This document shows, one piece after another, positions 15,876-24,882 of a stretch of DNA of 64,000 bases. This stretch comes from Endozoicomonas acroporae (GTDB lineage: Bacteria; Pseudomonadota; Gammaproteobacteria; Pseudomonadales; Endozoicomonadaceae). Position 1 is the first letter of the stretch. Every line of letters begins with the position of its first letter. The stretch covers positions 53,984 to 117,983 of the forward strand of contig NZ_PJPV01000137.1 of assembly GCF_002864045.1 (NCBI RefSeq), given 5' to 3'. The translations under genes and the position numbers were made by a program. A model generated the notes under the pieces. It was not told where the DNA came from. It worked only from the letters and a program-made list of their open reading frames with translations, and searched no databases.

Positions 15876-17453
15876 ATGAGTGATTCCGATAACAGTCCGC
15901 CAGCCAATCAGCCTGAATCGAAAAAATCCGGATTACTGCGATCCAGCCTGGTGGTGGGGATAATGACCATGCTCTCCCGGGTACTGGGTCTGGCCAGGGA
16001 TGTGGTGGTTGCTGGCTACTTTGGTTCGACAGCCGCAGCGGATGCCTTTTTTGTGGCGTTCAAAATCCCGAATTTTCTTCGTCGCCTGTTTGCTGAAGGG
16101 GCGTTTTCTCAAGCCTTTGTGCCGGTGCTGTCGGAATATCGTTCTAAACGAAGCTTTGACGATGTGCGCGAATTGGTCAGTCGCGTAAGTGGAACCCTGG
16201 CGGGGATATTGCTGCTGGTGACGGTTGTGGGTGTTCTGGCGGCTCCGATATTGATCCGGCTGTTTGCGCCGGGCTTTATCAATGAACCGGCAAAACTGGC
16301 GCTTGCCGGTGACATGCTGCGGATTACCTTTCCCTACCTGCTGTTGATTTCCCTGACAGCACTGTCGGGCTCAATCCTGAATACCTATGGACGCTTTGCG
16401 GTACCGGCATTTACTCCCGTGTTGCTGAATCTGAGTTTGATTGGCTCAACGCTTCTGCTAACGCCTTATTTTGATCAGCCGGTGATGGCGTTGGCCTGGG
16501 GCGTAGCGATTGCGGGCATTTCCCAGCTGTTGCTGCAGATGCCCTTTCTTTTGCAGATTCGCCTTCTGCCCATGCCTAAATGGGGCGTTCAGCATGAGGG
16601 CAGCCGGAGAATCATGACACTGATGGTGCCGGCGCTGTTCGGGGTTTCTGTCAGTCAGATCAACCTGCTGCTGGATACGGTGCTGGCCTCTTTCCTGCAA
16701 ACCGGCAGTGTTTCCTGGCTGTATTACTCTGACCGCTTATCCGAGCTGCCACTGGGCGTGTTTGGTATCGCCATTGCCACGGTGATTCTGCCCAGCCTCT
16801 CCACCAAGCATGCGGAAGCAGACGGTGGGCATTTCTCCAGAACACTGGATTGGGCTATTCGTCTGGTATTGCTGATTGGTGTGCCGGCGGCCGTTGCGCT
16901 GTTCATTCTGGCTGGACCATTAATCGCAACCCTTTTTGACTATGGCGAGATGACGGACCGTGATGTGTTGATGTCCGCCATGAGTTTGCAGGCCTACTCC
17001 CTTGGCTTGATCGCTTTTATGTTGATCAAAGTGCTGGCACCCGGTTATTTTGCCCGCCAGGACACCAAAACGCCGGTAAAAATTGCCATTATCGCGATGG
17101 TTGCGAATATGGCGTTTAACCTGATTCTGGTATTCCCCCTGCAACATGCCGGGCTGGCACTGGCCACAACTCTGTCGGCTTTTCTGAATGCGGGCTTGCT
17201 GTATCGTGGTTTGCAACGGTCCGGGGTTTATCAGCCTGCCAGTGGCTGGCTGGTTTATTTCGCCCGGCTGCTGGCTGCTAACCTGGCGATGGCGGCGACG
17301 CTGATCTGGCTGGCCAAAGATATTGAACAATGGCTGGTCTGGTCACTATGGGAGCGAGTATCCCAGACTGGCCTGCTGGTCCTGTCCGGATTGGCGGTTT
17401 ACATCGGTGTGCTTTTACTCAGTGGTGTCAGGCCCGGGCAGTTCAGGCATTAG
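15876..17453 (+). CDS. murJ: Lipid II flippase MurJ
   Basis: 525 residues, polytopic inner-membrane protein of the MVF/MATE-like family with about 14 membrane segments. It moves lipid II to the periplasmic face for peptidoglycan synthesis. Typical features are the start GLLRSSLVVGIMTMLSRVLG and the DAFFVAFKIPNFLRRLFAEG stretch, conserved across MurJ. ATG 15876 (MSDSDNSPP) is chosen; the frame is open another 39 bp upstream, but those residues are not MurJ-like. It lies upstream of ribF, as in Pseudomonas. Confidence 0.95.
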   Translation: MSDSDNSPPANQPESKKSGLLRSSLVVGIMTMLSRVLGLARDVVVAGYFGSTAAADAFFVAFKIPNFLRRLFAEGAFSQAFVPVLSEYRSKRSFDDVRELVSRVSGTLAGILLLVTVVGVLAAPILIRLFAPGFINEPAKLALAGDMLRITFPYLLLISLTALSGSILNTYGRFAVPAFTPVLLNLSLIGSTLLLTPYFDQPVMALAWGVAIAGISQLLLQMPFLLQIRLLPMPKWGVQHEGSRRIMTLMVPALFGVSVSQINLLLDTVLASFLQTGSVSWLYYSDRLSELPLGVFGIAIATVILPSLSTKHAEADGGHFSRTLDWAIRLVLLIGVPAAVALFILAGPLIATLFDYGEMTDRDVLMSAMSLQAYSLGLIAFMLIKVLAPGYFARQDTKTPVKIAIIAMVANMAFNLILVFPLQHAGLALATTLSAFLNAGLLYRGLQRSGVYQPASGWLVYFARLLAANLAMAATLIWLAKDIEQWLVWSLWERVSQTGLLVLSGLAVYIGVLLLSGVRPGQFRH

Positions 17454-17594
17454 AGACTGTTTTTCCATAATTTTCCAGGCTGCTTTCCCAACGCAGTGAC
17501 CCGTGGAACCGGCTGGGGTATACTGCCCGGCTTCATCGTCAACATTTTTTCAACAATGGTTGAATACAGGAAGTAAGGGAGTCCGAGCCCCTCC

Positions 17595-18512
17595 ATGCAG
17601 TTGATCCGCGGGTTGCACAATATCAGGCCAGAACATCAGAGATGCGTGGCCACCATCGGTAATTTTGATGGTGTGCATGTGGGCCACAGAACCATTCTTG
17701 AGGCCCTGAAACAACAGGCGTTTGAGCTGGACGCCAGGGTATGTGTCATCACCTTTGAGCCCCAGCCCAGAGAGTATTTTCAGGTGGATGCTGCACCCGT
17801 GAGGCTGTCCAGCCTGCGGGAAAAGCTGGCGCTGCTGGCGGAAAATCATGTGGATCAGGTGCTCTGTCTGCCGTTCAATGACCGGCTGCGTAGCCTCAGT
17901 GCTGATGATTTTGTCTTCCGGGCGCTGGTTGAAGGTCTGGATATTCGCTACCTGATTGTGGGTGATGACTTTCGCTACGGCTGTGACCGCAAAGGCGATT
18001 TTACCCATCTGGAACTGATGGGTGAGCGCTACGGTTTTGAAGTCTGTGATACCCAGACCGTATTGATGCAGCAGGGGCGTATCAGCAGTACCCGCATTCG
18101 TGATGCGCTGGCGGAAAATAAGTTTGCCGAAGCGGAACATATGCTGGGCAGACCATTTACCATGATTGGCCGGGTAGTAAAGGGGCAGCAGTTGGGCAGA
18201 ACCTTGGGCTTCCCCACGGCGAACATCAGGGTATGTCGTCGACGTCTGCCTTTGCGGGGCGTGTTTGCTGTTCGTACACTGGTGGATGGTCATCGTTTTA
18301 ATGCGGTTGCCAACCTGGGCGTCAGGCCATCGGTATCCGGCGTTAAACCGCTGCTTGAAGTCCATATGCTCGACTTCAAGGGAGATCTGTATGATCAGAC
18401 CCTGCGGGTAGAGTTTGTGGAAAAGATCAGGGATGAACAGAAATTTGAATCGCTTGAAGCCTTGCGGGCAGCGATTGCCAATGATATTGAAACAGCCCGC
18501 AAGCTTTTTTAA
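17595..18512 (+). CDS. ribF: Bifunctional riboflavin kinase / FAD synthetase
   Basis: 305 residues. The N-terminal FMN adenylyltransferase domain has GNFDGVHVGH (about 23-32) and the SSTRIR motif; the C-terminal flavokinase domain has GRTLGFPTANI. It converts riboflavin to FMN and then FAD. The ATG at 17595 fits the family length. The last codons (CCCGCAAGC and following T run) are duplicated in tandem just beyond the stop: 18496-18516 and 18517-18536 are almost the same. A palindromic element follows, then ileS. Confidence 0.95.
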   Translation: MQLIRGLHNIRPEHQRCVATIGNFDGVHVGHRTILEALKQQAFELDARVCVITFEPQPREYFQVDAAPVRLSSLREKLALLAENHVDQVLCLPFNDRLRSLSADDFVFRALVEGLDIRYLIVGDDFRYGCDRKGDFTHLELMGERYGFEVCDTQTVLMQQGRISSTRIRDALAENKFAEAEHMLGRPFTMIGRVVKGQQLGRTLGFPTANIRVCRRRLPLRGVFAVRTLVDGHRFNAVANLGVRPSVSGVKPLLEVHMLDFKGDLYDQTLRVEFVEKIRDEQKFESLEALRAAIANDIETARKLF

Positions 18513-18536
18513 ATAACCCGCAAGCTTTTTAAATAA
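18496..18536. repeat. Tandem duplication of the ribF 3' end
   Basis: CCCGCAAGCTTTTTTAAATA is followed at once by CCCGCAAGCTTTTTAAATAA. The first copy contains the ribF stop; the second lies between ribF and the palindromic element and differs by one T. It could be a footprint of the insertion of that element or slipped replication. Confidence 0.7.
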
Positions 18537-18699
18537 GTAGTTGGCCAAATGGAATCGTATATTTCTGGCTAAGTGGGCAGTTGCTATGCAAGGCGCAACG
18601 TAGGGAGCATAGCCGTAGCTATGTGACCGGAGTTGCAACGCCGCAGAGTGACTGACAACTTAGTCAGAAATATATGATTTCATTTGGTTAACTACTTAA
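18534..18699. repeat. Palindromic intergenic element, type 1 (nested hairpins)
   Basis: About 166 bp between ribF and ileS. The outer arms of ~40 bp pair with a few mismatches (left starts TAAGTAGTTGGCCAAATG, right ends CATTTGGTTAACTACTTA). Inside, a partly paired GC-rich region (GCAAGGCGCAAC / GTTGCAACGCC) leads to a central hairpin CATAGC-CGTA-GCTATG. The plan of outer stem, inner stem and central ATAGC/GCTAT hairpin matches the elements at 21581 and 63809, though the arm sequence differs. It encodes no protein. Confidence 0.75.
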
Positions 18700-18741
18700 A
18701 TAGCTGTGATGAATAGTCCGTAGAGGTTCCGGTAAACAACT

Positions 18742-21576
18742 ATGTCCGACTACAAGCATACATTGAATTTGCCGCAGACCGATTTTCCGATGCGTGGCAA
18801 TTTGGCCCAGCGTGAGCCACAAATGCTCAAGCGCTGGTATGACATGGATCTCTACGAAGAAATTCGCAAGATCAGCCAGGGACGGGAAAAGTTTATTCTC
18901 CATGATGGCCCTCCCTATGCCAATGGTGATATCCACATCGGCCATGCCGTTAACAAGATCCTGAAGGATATTATCGTTAAAGCCAAAACACTTGATGGCT
19001 ATGATGCGCCTTACGTTCCGGGCTGGGACTGCCATGGTCTGCCGATTGAGCATAAGGTCGAAGGTATGCTCGGCAAGGCTGGCGATAAAGTGGATTTCAA
19101 AACCTTCCGCAAAAAGTGCCGTGAATACGCCGCCAAGCAGGTGGATGGCCAGCGTGAAGACTTCAAGCGCATGGGGGTGTTTGGCGACTGGGACAAGCCA
19201 TATCTGACCATGGATTTCCAGACCGAAGCTGACATCATCCGTTCCCTGGGCAAAATTGCTGCCAATGGCCACCTGGTCAAAGGCTATAAGCCGGTTTACT
19301 GGAGTGTTGTCGGTGGCTCTGCCCTGGCGGAAGCAGAAGTTGAGTATCAGGATAAAACCTCTACCCAGATTGACGTGCGTTATGCAGCGCTTGATGAAGC
19401 TGATCTGTTAAGTGCGTTTACTTTTGACGGTGGCTCTTCAGTAGAGAAAGGTGCAGGCGAGGTTGCCGTCGTAATCTGGACGACAACGCCATGGACCCTG
19501 CCATCCTCCCAGGCGGTCAGCATGGGCGGCGATCTGGATTACGCCCTGGTGCAGTGTCAGGTGAATGGTGAACCTGCCCGTCTGGTTCTGGCTGAAGCCC
19601 TGGTGGCCAGTGCCATGCAGCGCTATGGCATTGAGGACTATACGATCATTGCCCGGGCAAAGGGCGCAGCGTTTGAACACAAGAAAGTTGCCCATCCATT
19701 CTATGACCGGGAACTGCCGCTGATACTGGGTGACCACGTCACCATTGACGCGGGTACCGGTAATGTTCATACGGCACCTGACCACGGTGTTGATGACTTC
19801 AATGTGGGGCGTCACTACGGTATCGGTACCCTGAATTATCTGGACGACAGTGGTTATTACCGTGCCAACGTAGAACTGTTTGCTGGTGAGCACGTTTACA
19901 AGGTTGACCCGAAAGTGGTTGAGGTACTGGTTGATAAAGGTCGACTGCTGGCTCAGGAGAAACTGACGCACAGCTACCCTCACTGCTGGCGTACCAAAAC
20001 ACCACTGATTTTCCGTGCCACGCCCCAGTGGTTTATCAGCATGACCAAAGAACATCTGCTGGATACCGCCATGGATTCCCTGAAAGGTGTCGTGTTTACC
20101 CCTGAGTGGGGCCGTAACCGGATGGAAGCCATGCTGGGCCAGAGTCCGGACTGGTGTATCTCCCGTCAGCGTACCTGGGGTGTACCAATTGCGCTGTTTA
20201 TCCATAAAGAGACCGAAGATCTGCATCCGGATACTCAGGCACTGATTGAACAAGTTGCGCTGAAAGTTGAGCAGGAGGGGATGGACGCCTGGTTTGATCT
20301 GGAGCCTGCGGATATGCTTGGTGCTGAAGATGCTGAGCACTATGTGAAAGTGACCGATACTCTGGATGTCTGGTTTGATTCCGGTGTTACTCACTATTCG
20401 GTGATCGAGCGACGTGATGGGCTGCAACTCCCCGCAGACCTCTATCTGGAAGGTTCTGACCAGCACCGTGGCTGGTTCCAGTCGTCCCTGAAAACCAGTA
20501 TTGCCATGCATGGCGTGCCGCCCTACAAAGGCCTGCTGACCCATGGCTTCACCGTGGATGCCAATGGCCGGAAGATGTCCAAGTCGCTGGGTAATGTGAT
20601 TGCTCCCCAGAAGATCTTCAAGTCTCTGGGCGCGGATATCCTGCGTCTCTGGGTCTCTGCTACAGATTACACCTCAGAAATGACCGTTTCTGATGATATC
20701 CTCAAGCGCACGGCAGACAGCTATCGTCGTATTCGTAATACCGCACGCTTTCTGTTGTCCAACCTGACCGGTTTCAACCCAGAAACCGATGCGGTTGCCT
20801 GGAAGGATATGCTGTCACTGGATAAGTGGGCTGTGGATCGTACCCTGAGACTGCAAAATGAAGTGGTGGATGCTTACAACAGCTACAACTTCCTTTCGGT
20901 CTACCAGAAAGTTCACAATTTCTGCTCACTGGATCTGGGTGGTTTCTATCTGGACATTATCAAGGACCGTCAGTACACCACTGCGCAAAACAGTCTGGCC
21001 CGTCGCAGCTGTCAAACTGCGATGTACCGTATCATCGAGGCCTTTGTCCGCTGGATGGCACCCATCACCAGCTTTACCGCCGATGAAATCTGGGAAGCGA
21101 TGCCCGGGCAGCGTGGTGCATCGGTTTTCCTGGAAACCTGGTATGAAGGGCTGAACAGTCTGGAGGGTGATGAGCTGGGTCGTGAGTTCTGGAATACGAT
21201 TCTGGACGTGAAGACGGCGGTGAACAAAGCCCTCGAAGATGCCCGTGTGGCTGGAACCATCGGTGGCTCTCTGGAAGCGGAAGTGACTCTGTTTGCCGAT
21301 GGGGCGCTGACAGAAAAACTGAACCGTCTGGGTAATGAGTTGCGGTTTGTGCTGATTACCTCTGCGGCTACCGTTAAGCCACTGACTGATAAGGGTGATG
21401 CTGCGGCAACTGAACTGGCAGGACTCAAAGTGCTGGTTGAGAAGGCCGGGCACAAGAAGTGCGAGCGTTGCTGGCATCGCCGTGAAGATGTTGGCACCAT
21501 TGCCGAACATCCGGAGCTTTGTGGCCGCTGTGTTGCAAACGTAGAAGGCAGTGGCGAACAGCGACAATTTGCCTGA
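18742..21576 (+). CDS. ileS: Isoleucyl-tRNA synthetase
   Basis: 944 residues, class I synthetase. HIGH is at 65-68 (GDIHIGHAVNKILKD), the CP1 editing domain is present (TTPWTLPSS...HTAPDHGVDDF), KMSKS is at 611-615 (NGRKMSKSLGNVI), and a C-terminal zinc finger carries two CxxC pairs (KCERCWHR...LCGRCVANV). It charges tRNA-Ile and edits Val. The length is standard for the bacterial eubacterial-type enzyme. The position between ribF and lspA is the conserved gammaproteobacterial order, but here a palindromic element lies on each side. Confidence 0.98.
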   Translation: MSDYKHTLNLPQTDFPMRGNLAQREPQMLKRWYDMDLYEEIRKISQGREKFILHDGPPYANGDIHIGHAVNKILKDIIVKAKTLDGYDAPYVPGWDCHGLPIEHKVEGMLGKAGDKVDFKTFRKKCREYAAKQVDGQREDFKRMGVFGDWDKPYLTMDFQTEADIIRSLGKIAANGHLVKGYKPVYWSVVGGSALAEAEVEYQDKTSTQIDVRYAALDEADLLSAFTFDGGSSVEKGAGEVAVVIWTTTPWTLPSSQAVSMGGDLDYALVQCQVNGEPARLVLAEALVASAMQRYGIEDYTIIARAKGAAFEHKKVAHPFYDRELPLILGDHVTIDAGTGNVHTAPDHGVDDFNVGRHYGIGTLNYLDDSGYYRANVELFAGEHVYKVDPKVVEVLVDKGRLLAQEKLTHSYPHCWRTKTPLIFRATPQWFISMTKEHLLDTAMDSLKGVVFTPEWGRNRMEAMLGQSPDWCISRQRTWGVPIALFIHKETEDLHPDTQALIEQVALKVEQEGMDAWFDLEPADMLGAEDAEHYVKVTDTLDVWFDSGVTHYSVIERRDGLQLPADLYLEGSDQHRGWFQSSLKTSIAMHGVPPYKGLLTHGFTVDANGRKMSKSLGNVIAPQKIFKSLGADILRLWVSATDYTSEMTVSDDILKRTADSYRRIRNTARFLLSNLTGFNPETDAVAWKDMLSLDKWAVDRTLRLQNEVVDAYNSYNFLSVYQKVHNFCSLDLGGFYLDIIKDRQYTTAQNSLARRSCQTAMYRIIEAFVRWMAPITSFTADEIWEAMPGQRGASVFLETWYEGLNSLEGDELGREFWNTILDVKTAVNKALEDARVAGTIGGSLEAEVTLFADGALTEKLNRLGNELRFVLITSAATVKPLTDKGDAAATELAGLKVLVEKAGHKKCERCWHRREDVGTIAEHPELCGRCVANVEGSGEQRQFA

Positions 21577-21580
21577 TACC

Positions 21581-21758
21581 AGGAGGCTGTTCGAGAATAG
21601 ACTGCCCTACTGCGGTGGCAGCAAATTGGTCTAAAAATTCCGTTTTGTTCGGCAAATAGCCCCGCTATTCACCTCACAAAACGGAATTTTTATCCTCAAT
21701 TTTCTGCCATCCTCGCTACGGGGTCGCCTAGACGGGCGCTATTCTCGGACAGCCTCCT
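21581..21758. repeat. Palindromic intergenic element, type 2, copy 1
   Basis: 178 bp immediately after ileS. Outer stem of 20 bp (AGGAGGCTGTTCGAGAATAG with its complement ending at 21758, one G-T pair), a middle stem (GGTGGCAG...AAATTG / CAATTTTCTGCCATCC), an inner perfect 17-bp stem TAAAAATTCCGTTTTGT, and a central AATAGC-CCC-GCTATT hairpin. A second copy at 63809 has the same plan with compensated stem differences. Non-coding. Confidence 0.85.
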
Positions 21759-21770
21759 GGCTTTTGCCAT

Positions 21771-21804
21771 AAAAAATACCCGGTCAGCTCCGGGTATTTT
21801 TTTG
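21771..21804 (+). terminator. Terminator after ileS
   Basis: ATACCCGG-TCAGCT-CCGGGTAT stem-loop with a 7-nt T run, preceded by an A run. It lies beyond the palindromic element and separates ileS from lspA, which is often cotranscribed with ileS in other species. Confidence 0.88.
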
Positions 21805-21955
21805 GACAGTAGTCTGCTTTATGACCTGTTGTTCAACGCTGTAACTTGTTAAATTCTTATGGATTTCGGTAATTCGCACTATCCCCCGGCGGTTCAAGAC
21901 ACTTAGTATTGACAGGACTCACTGAATAATATGGATTTTTTAGCAGGAACCGGCC

Positions 21956-22462
21956 ATGCAGAGTAATACTTCAGGAAAGCTTCACTGGCTCTGGCTCAGT
22001 GCCATCGTGTTCGGCTTTGACCAACTGGTAAAATGGTGGATTATTGAGGAGTTTTCCCTTTACCAGCAATTATCGGTATTGCCCTTCTTTTCCCTGACCC
22101 TTGCCTACAATACCGGTGCTGCATTCAGCTTTCTCAGTGATGCGTCCGGTTGGCAGCGCTGGTTTCTCAGCAGTGTGGCCATTATCGTCAGCATCATGCT
22201 GGTGGGGTGGTTGAAGCAGCTTCGCTCAGGGGAAAACTGGCAGGCCTGCTCTCTGTCATTAATACTGGGCGGTGCGTTGGGGAATTTGATTGATCGGTTG
22301 TTGCATGGGCATGTCACCGACTTTCTGTTGTTTTATTACAAAAACTGGTATTTTCCAGCATTCAACCTGGCGGATACCGCCATTACGGTGGGTGCCGCCA
22401 TGTTGATTCTGGATATGTTCCGGAGTAATCCTTCGGTGGAAAGTAGCAGCAACGATAAATAG
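21956..22462 (+). CDS. lspA: Lipoprotein signal peptidase (signal peptidase II)
   Basis: 168 residues, four membrane segments. This inner-membrane aspartyl protease removes signal peptides from prolipoproteins after lipidation. The catalytic pair is D122 (HGHVTDFLL) and D140 (FNLADTAIT), with YNTGAAFSFL and GGALGNLIDR also conserved. It starts at ATG 21956 (AGGAACCGGCC upstream). fkpB follows 20 bp later, so lspA-fkpB-ispH is probably one unit. Confidence 0.97.
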   Translation: MQSNTSGKLHWLWLSAIVFGFDQLVKWWIIEEFSLYQQLSVLPFFSLTLAYNTGAAFSFLSDASGWQRWFLSSVAIIVSIMLVGWLKQLRSGENWQACSLSLILGGALGNLIDRLLHGHVTDFLLFYYKNWYFPAFNLADTAITVGAAMLILDMFRSNPSVESSSNDK

Positions 22463-22482
22463 AAGAGCAGGAGTGAGTCACG

Positions 22483-22920
22483 GTGTCAGCAGTAATTAAG
22501 AAAGGCAGCAAGGTCACTCTGCATTTTTCCCTGAAGCTGGATGATGGGAGTGTGGTGGACAGCACACCAGCGGAGAAACCGGCATCCCTGATCATCGGTG
22601 ACGGTAATCTCCCGGAAGGATTTGAAGAAACGCTGTATGGCCTGGCGTCGGGTGAAGACCGGGTGTCCCGGATTCCTCCGGAAAAAGCGTTTGGTATGCC
22701 GAATCCCAATAATCTCCAGCGTATCCCCAAGGGCAGTTTTGCCAGTGGGGTTGAACTGGAGGAAGGGCTGGTGATGTCCTTTTCTGACGCGGCCAACAGT
22801 GAGCTTCCCGGCGTGGTCAGAAATTTTGATGATGAAATGGTTGAAGTTGACTTCAATCACCCTCTGGCAGGTCGGCACCTGACCTTTGAGGTACAGATTC
22901 TGGATGTAGAGACGCCTTGA
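22483..22920 (+). CDS. fkpB: FKBP-type peptidyl-prolyl isomerase, SlpA/FkpB type
   Basis: 145 residues. FKBP fold with an inserted IF domain: VTLHFSLKLDDGSVVDST at the start, PEGFEETLYGLASGE, PPEKAFGMPNPNN and the C-terminal GRHLTFEVQILDV. It catalyses prolyl cis-trans isomerisation and has chaperone activity in the cytosol. The start is GTG 22483 with GGAG 9 nt upstream. It lies between lspA and ispH, as in E. coli and Pseudomonas; the stop overlaps a possible TTG start of ispH. Confidence 0.94.
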   Translation: MSAVIKKGSKVTLHFSLKLDDGSVVDSTPAEKPASLIIGDGNLPEGFEETLYGLASGEDRVSRIPPEKAFGMPNPNNLQRIPKGSFASGVELEEGLVMSFSDAANSELPGVVRNFDDEMVEVDFNHPLAGRHLTFEVQILDVETP

Positions 22921-22970
22921 GCGATAACCAGAGCCATAAAGCAGTGACAGAAAAGGTTGGTGATTCCCCT

Positions 22971-23921
22971 ATGAAAATCAAACTGGCTAATCCCCGTGGC
23001 TTTTGTGCAGGTGTGGACCGTGCCATTGAGATCGTCAACCGGGCGCTTGATGTTTTCGGTCCTCCTATTTATGTCCGTCATGAGGTGGTCCACAACAAAT
23101 TTGTGGTGGAAAACCTGAAAGAGCGTGGGGCAATCTTTGTCGATGAGCTGGATCAGGTACCGGATGACGTCATCGTTATTTTCAGTGCCCATGGTGTTTC
23201 CCGGGCTGTAGAGGATGAGGCACAACGTCGGGGCCTGAAAGTGTTTGATGCCTCCTGCCCGCTGGTTAAAAAAGTTCATATGGAAGTGGTGCGCTATTCC
23301 CGGGATGGCATGGAGTGTGTACTGATTGGTCACCATGGGCACCCTGAAGTGGAAGGCACCATGGGGCAGTATGACTCGCGAAACGGTGGTGCTATGTATC
23401 TGGTTGAGAACGAAGACGATGTTCGTGCTCTTGAGGTAGCAGATCCTTCCAGACTGGCCTATGTCACCCAGACAACCCTTTCCATGGATGACACTGCCAA
23501 AGTTATTGAAGCCCTGCGTCTCAAGTTCCCTGAGATACAGGGACCAAGGAAAGACGATATTTGCTATGCCACGCAGAACCGGCAGGATGCGGTAAAAATT
23601 CTGGCGGGACAGTGTGACCTGGTGTTGGTGGTCGGTTCAGTGAACAGCTCAAACTCTAACCGACTGCGGGAACTGGCCGAGCGCTCGGGCGCTGAAGCAC
23701 ATCTGGTGGATAATGCCGACGATGTCAAACCGGGATGGCTGGTGGACAAAGCATCCATTGGTATCACAGCAGGCGCTTCGGCACCGGATATTCTGGTTCA
23801 GGGTGTTATTATGCGGTTAAAAGAACTGGGCGCAGAATTACCGGAAGAGCTGGCTGGCAAAGAAGAGAATATTGTCTTTACCATGCCTAAAGAGCTGCGT
23901 TTGAAAGCGGTTTCTGATTAA
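22971..23921 (+). CDS. ispH: 4-hydroxy-3-methylbut-2-enyl diphosphate reductase
   Basis: 316 residues from ATG 22971 (MKIKLANPRGFCAGVDRA), the normal IspH start. A TTG 54 bp upstream overlapping the fkpB stop is an alternative giving 334 residues. It is a 4Fe-4S enzyme of the last step of the MEP pathway, making IPP and DMAPP. Cluster cysteines are seen in GFCAGVD, DASCPLVKK and DDICYATQNRQ; the HGxSR motif SAHGVSRAV and the SSNSNRL motif are present. Its products feed IspB at the other end of this block. Confidence 0.97.
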   Translation: MKIKLANPRGFCAGVDRAIEIVNRALDVFGPPIYVRHEVVHNKFVVENLKERGAIFVDELDQVPDDVIVIFSAHGVSRAVEDEAQRRGLKVFDASCPLVKKVHMEVVRYSRDGMECVLIGHHGHPEVEGTMGQYDSRNGGAMYLVENEDDVRALEVADPSRLAYVTQTTLSMDDTAKVIEALRLKFPEIQGPRKDDICYATQNRQDAVKILAGQCDLVLVVGSVNSSNSNRLRELAERSGAEAHLVDNADDVKPGWLVDKASIGITAGASAPDILVQGVIMRLKELGAELPEELAGKEENIVFTMPKELRLKAVSD

Positions 23922-24264
23922 TTCATTTTTTTAATTTTTGCAAACAATCGGTCAAAGTAAACGTTATTCGTTGAATAAAATCTGATCAATGGTTATGAAT
24001 AACGATAAGCTGTAAAGGTTGGTTAACACACCTCTTGGCATTTTTAACCGGGTTTTGGGCTTTCTGCTGATTGCTGACCCATTGATCAAAGGAAAGGAAC
24101 CTTTAATAGATTAAATCCTGGCACTTCAGTTTTCGGGTTTAAAATTGGGTAAAAGATGCAATGTCTTCTCACCAGAAAGCCTGACGCAGATTCAGTTGGC
24201 ATGACAGCTTCTGGCAATTGGATAACGCACATCATCAAAAAAACTGAGTGCCAGGGATTGGGCA
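23922..24264. other. Intergenic region between ispH and the pilin locus
   Basis: 343 bp, AT-rich at its start (T runs after the ispH stop). No gene is supported. Presumably it carries the promoter of the minor-pilin operon, but I could not identify a convincing sigma-70 or sigma-54 site. Confidence 0.5.
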
Positions 24265-24882
24265 ATGAAGTACAAGGTTGGGCATCGTTTCTCAGCAAAT
24301 CATGTTGACAGCTCTCATACAGCCTGTGAGTGCAATCGCCATTTCCCGTCTGAATATTTCCCCCAAACTCCGTTAAAAACAATGGGTGTTTCTCTGGTTG
24401 AGTTACTGGTCTCCCTGTCCGTTGCGGCTATTTTGATTGCAGTGTCTGCACCCGGCATGAAAACCCTTATCGTCAATAACCGGATCGATAATGTGGCAGA
24501 TGAACTGTATGGCAGTTTGATGCTGGCCAGATCTGAGGCTGTCAAACGACAACGGACCGTTTCATTGTGCAGCACTGTGGATGATCTGACCTGCGATGAA
24601 AGTAACGCTGGCTGGCATCACGGCTGGCTTATTTTTACGGATGAACGTGATGATGGTCTATTGAACGACAGTGATCAGGTGATTCGTCGTGTTGCAGGGC
24701 AGTCAGAGCTTATCTCAATCCTGTGGAATCGTGGTTACAGCCTTCGCTTCAATAGCCGTGGCCAGACCAGTCAGGCAGGCACTTTTCAGGTTTGTGACCA
24801 GGACAGTAACAGCGATGCCAAAGCAATTATCATCAGCATGACAGGCCGTCTCCGGACGGAGGAGCGGGGCGCATGCGGCTGA
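24265..24882 (+). CDS. fimT: Minor type IV pilin, FimT/FimU (GspH) family, cassette 1
   Basis: 205 residues. The type III prepilin signal reads MG-VSLVELLVSLSVAAILIA, with cleavage after Gly and Glu at +5 of the mature protein; +1 is Val rather than Phe. A GspH-type domain follows (LMLARSEAVKRQRTVSLCS...GWLIFTDE). The leader before the cleavage site is about 40 residues if translation starts at ATG 24265; an ATG at 24382 next to the cleavage site lacks a ribosome site. It is a minor pilin expected to prime pilus assembly with PilV/W/X/E. First gene of the operon; overlaps pilV by 10 bp. Confidence 0.88.
   Translation: MKYKVGHRFSANHVDSSHTACECNRHFPSEYFPQTPLKTMGVSLVELLVSLSVAAILIAVSAPGMKTLIVNNRIDNVADELYGSLMLARSEAVKRQRTVSLCSTVDDLTCDESNAGWHHGWLIFTDERDDGLLNDSDQVIRRVAGQSELISILWNRGYSLRFNSRGQTSQAGTFQVCDQDSNSDAKAIIISMTGRLRTEERGACG

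Noticed and set aside
17550..18638. Long minus-strand frame (362 codons) opposite ribF
   Set aside because: ribF has full motifs on the plus strand; the antisense product resembles nothing and includes the ribF leader and the palindromic element.
19438..20544. Long minus-strand frame opposite ileS
   Set aside because: ileS is complete with HIGH, KMSKS and zinc motifs; the antisense frame is a codon-bias shadow.
23922..24264. Sigma-54 promoter before the pilin operon
   Set aside because: TGGCAC and TGGCAT occur, but none has GC at the required spacing for a -24/-12 site.
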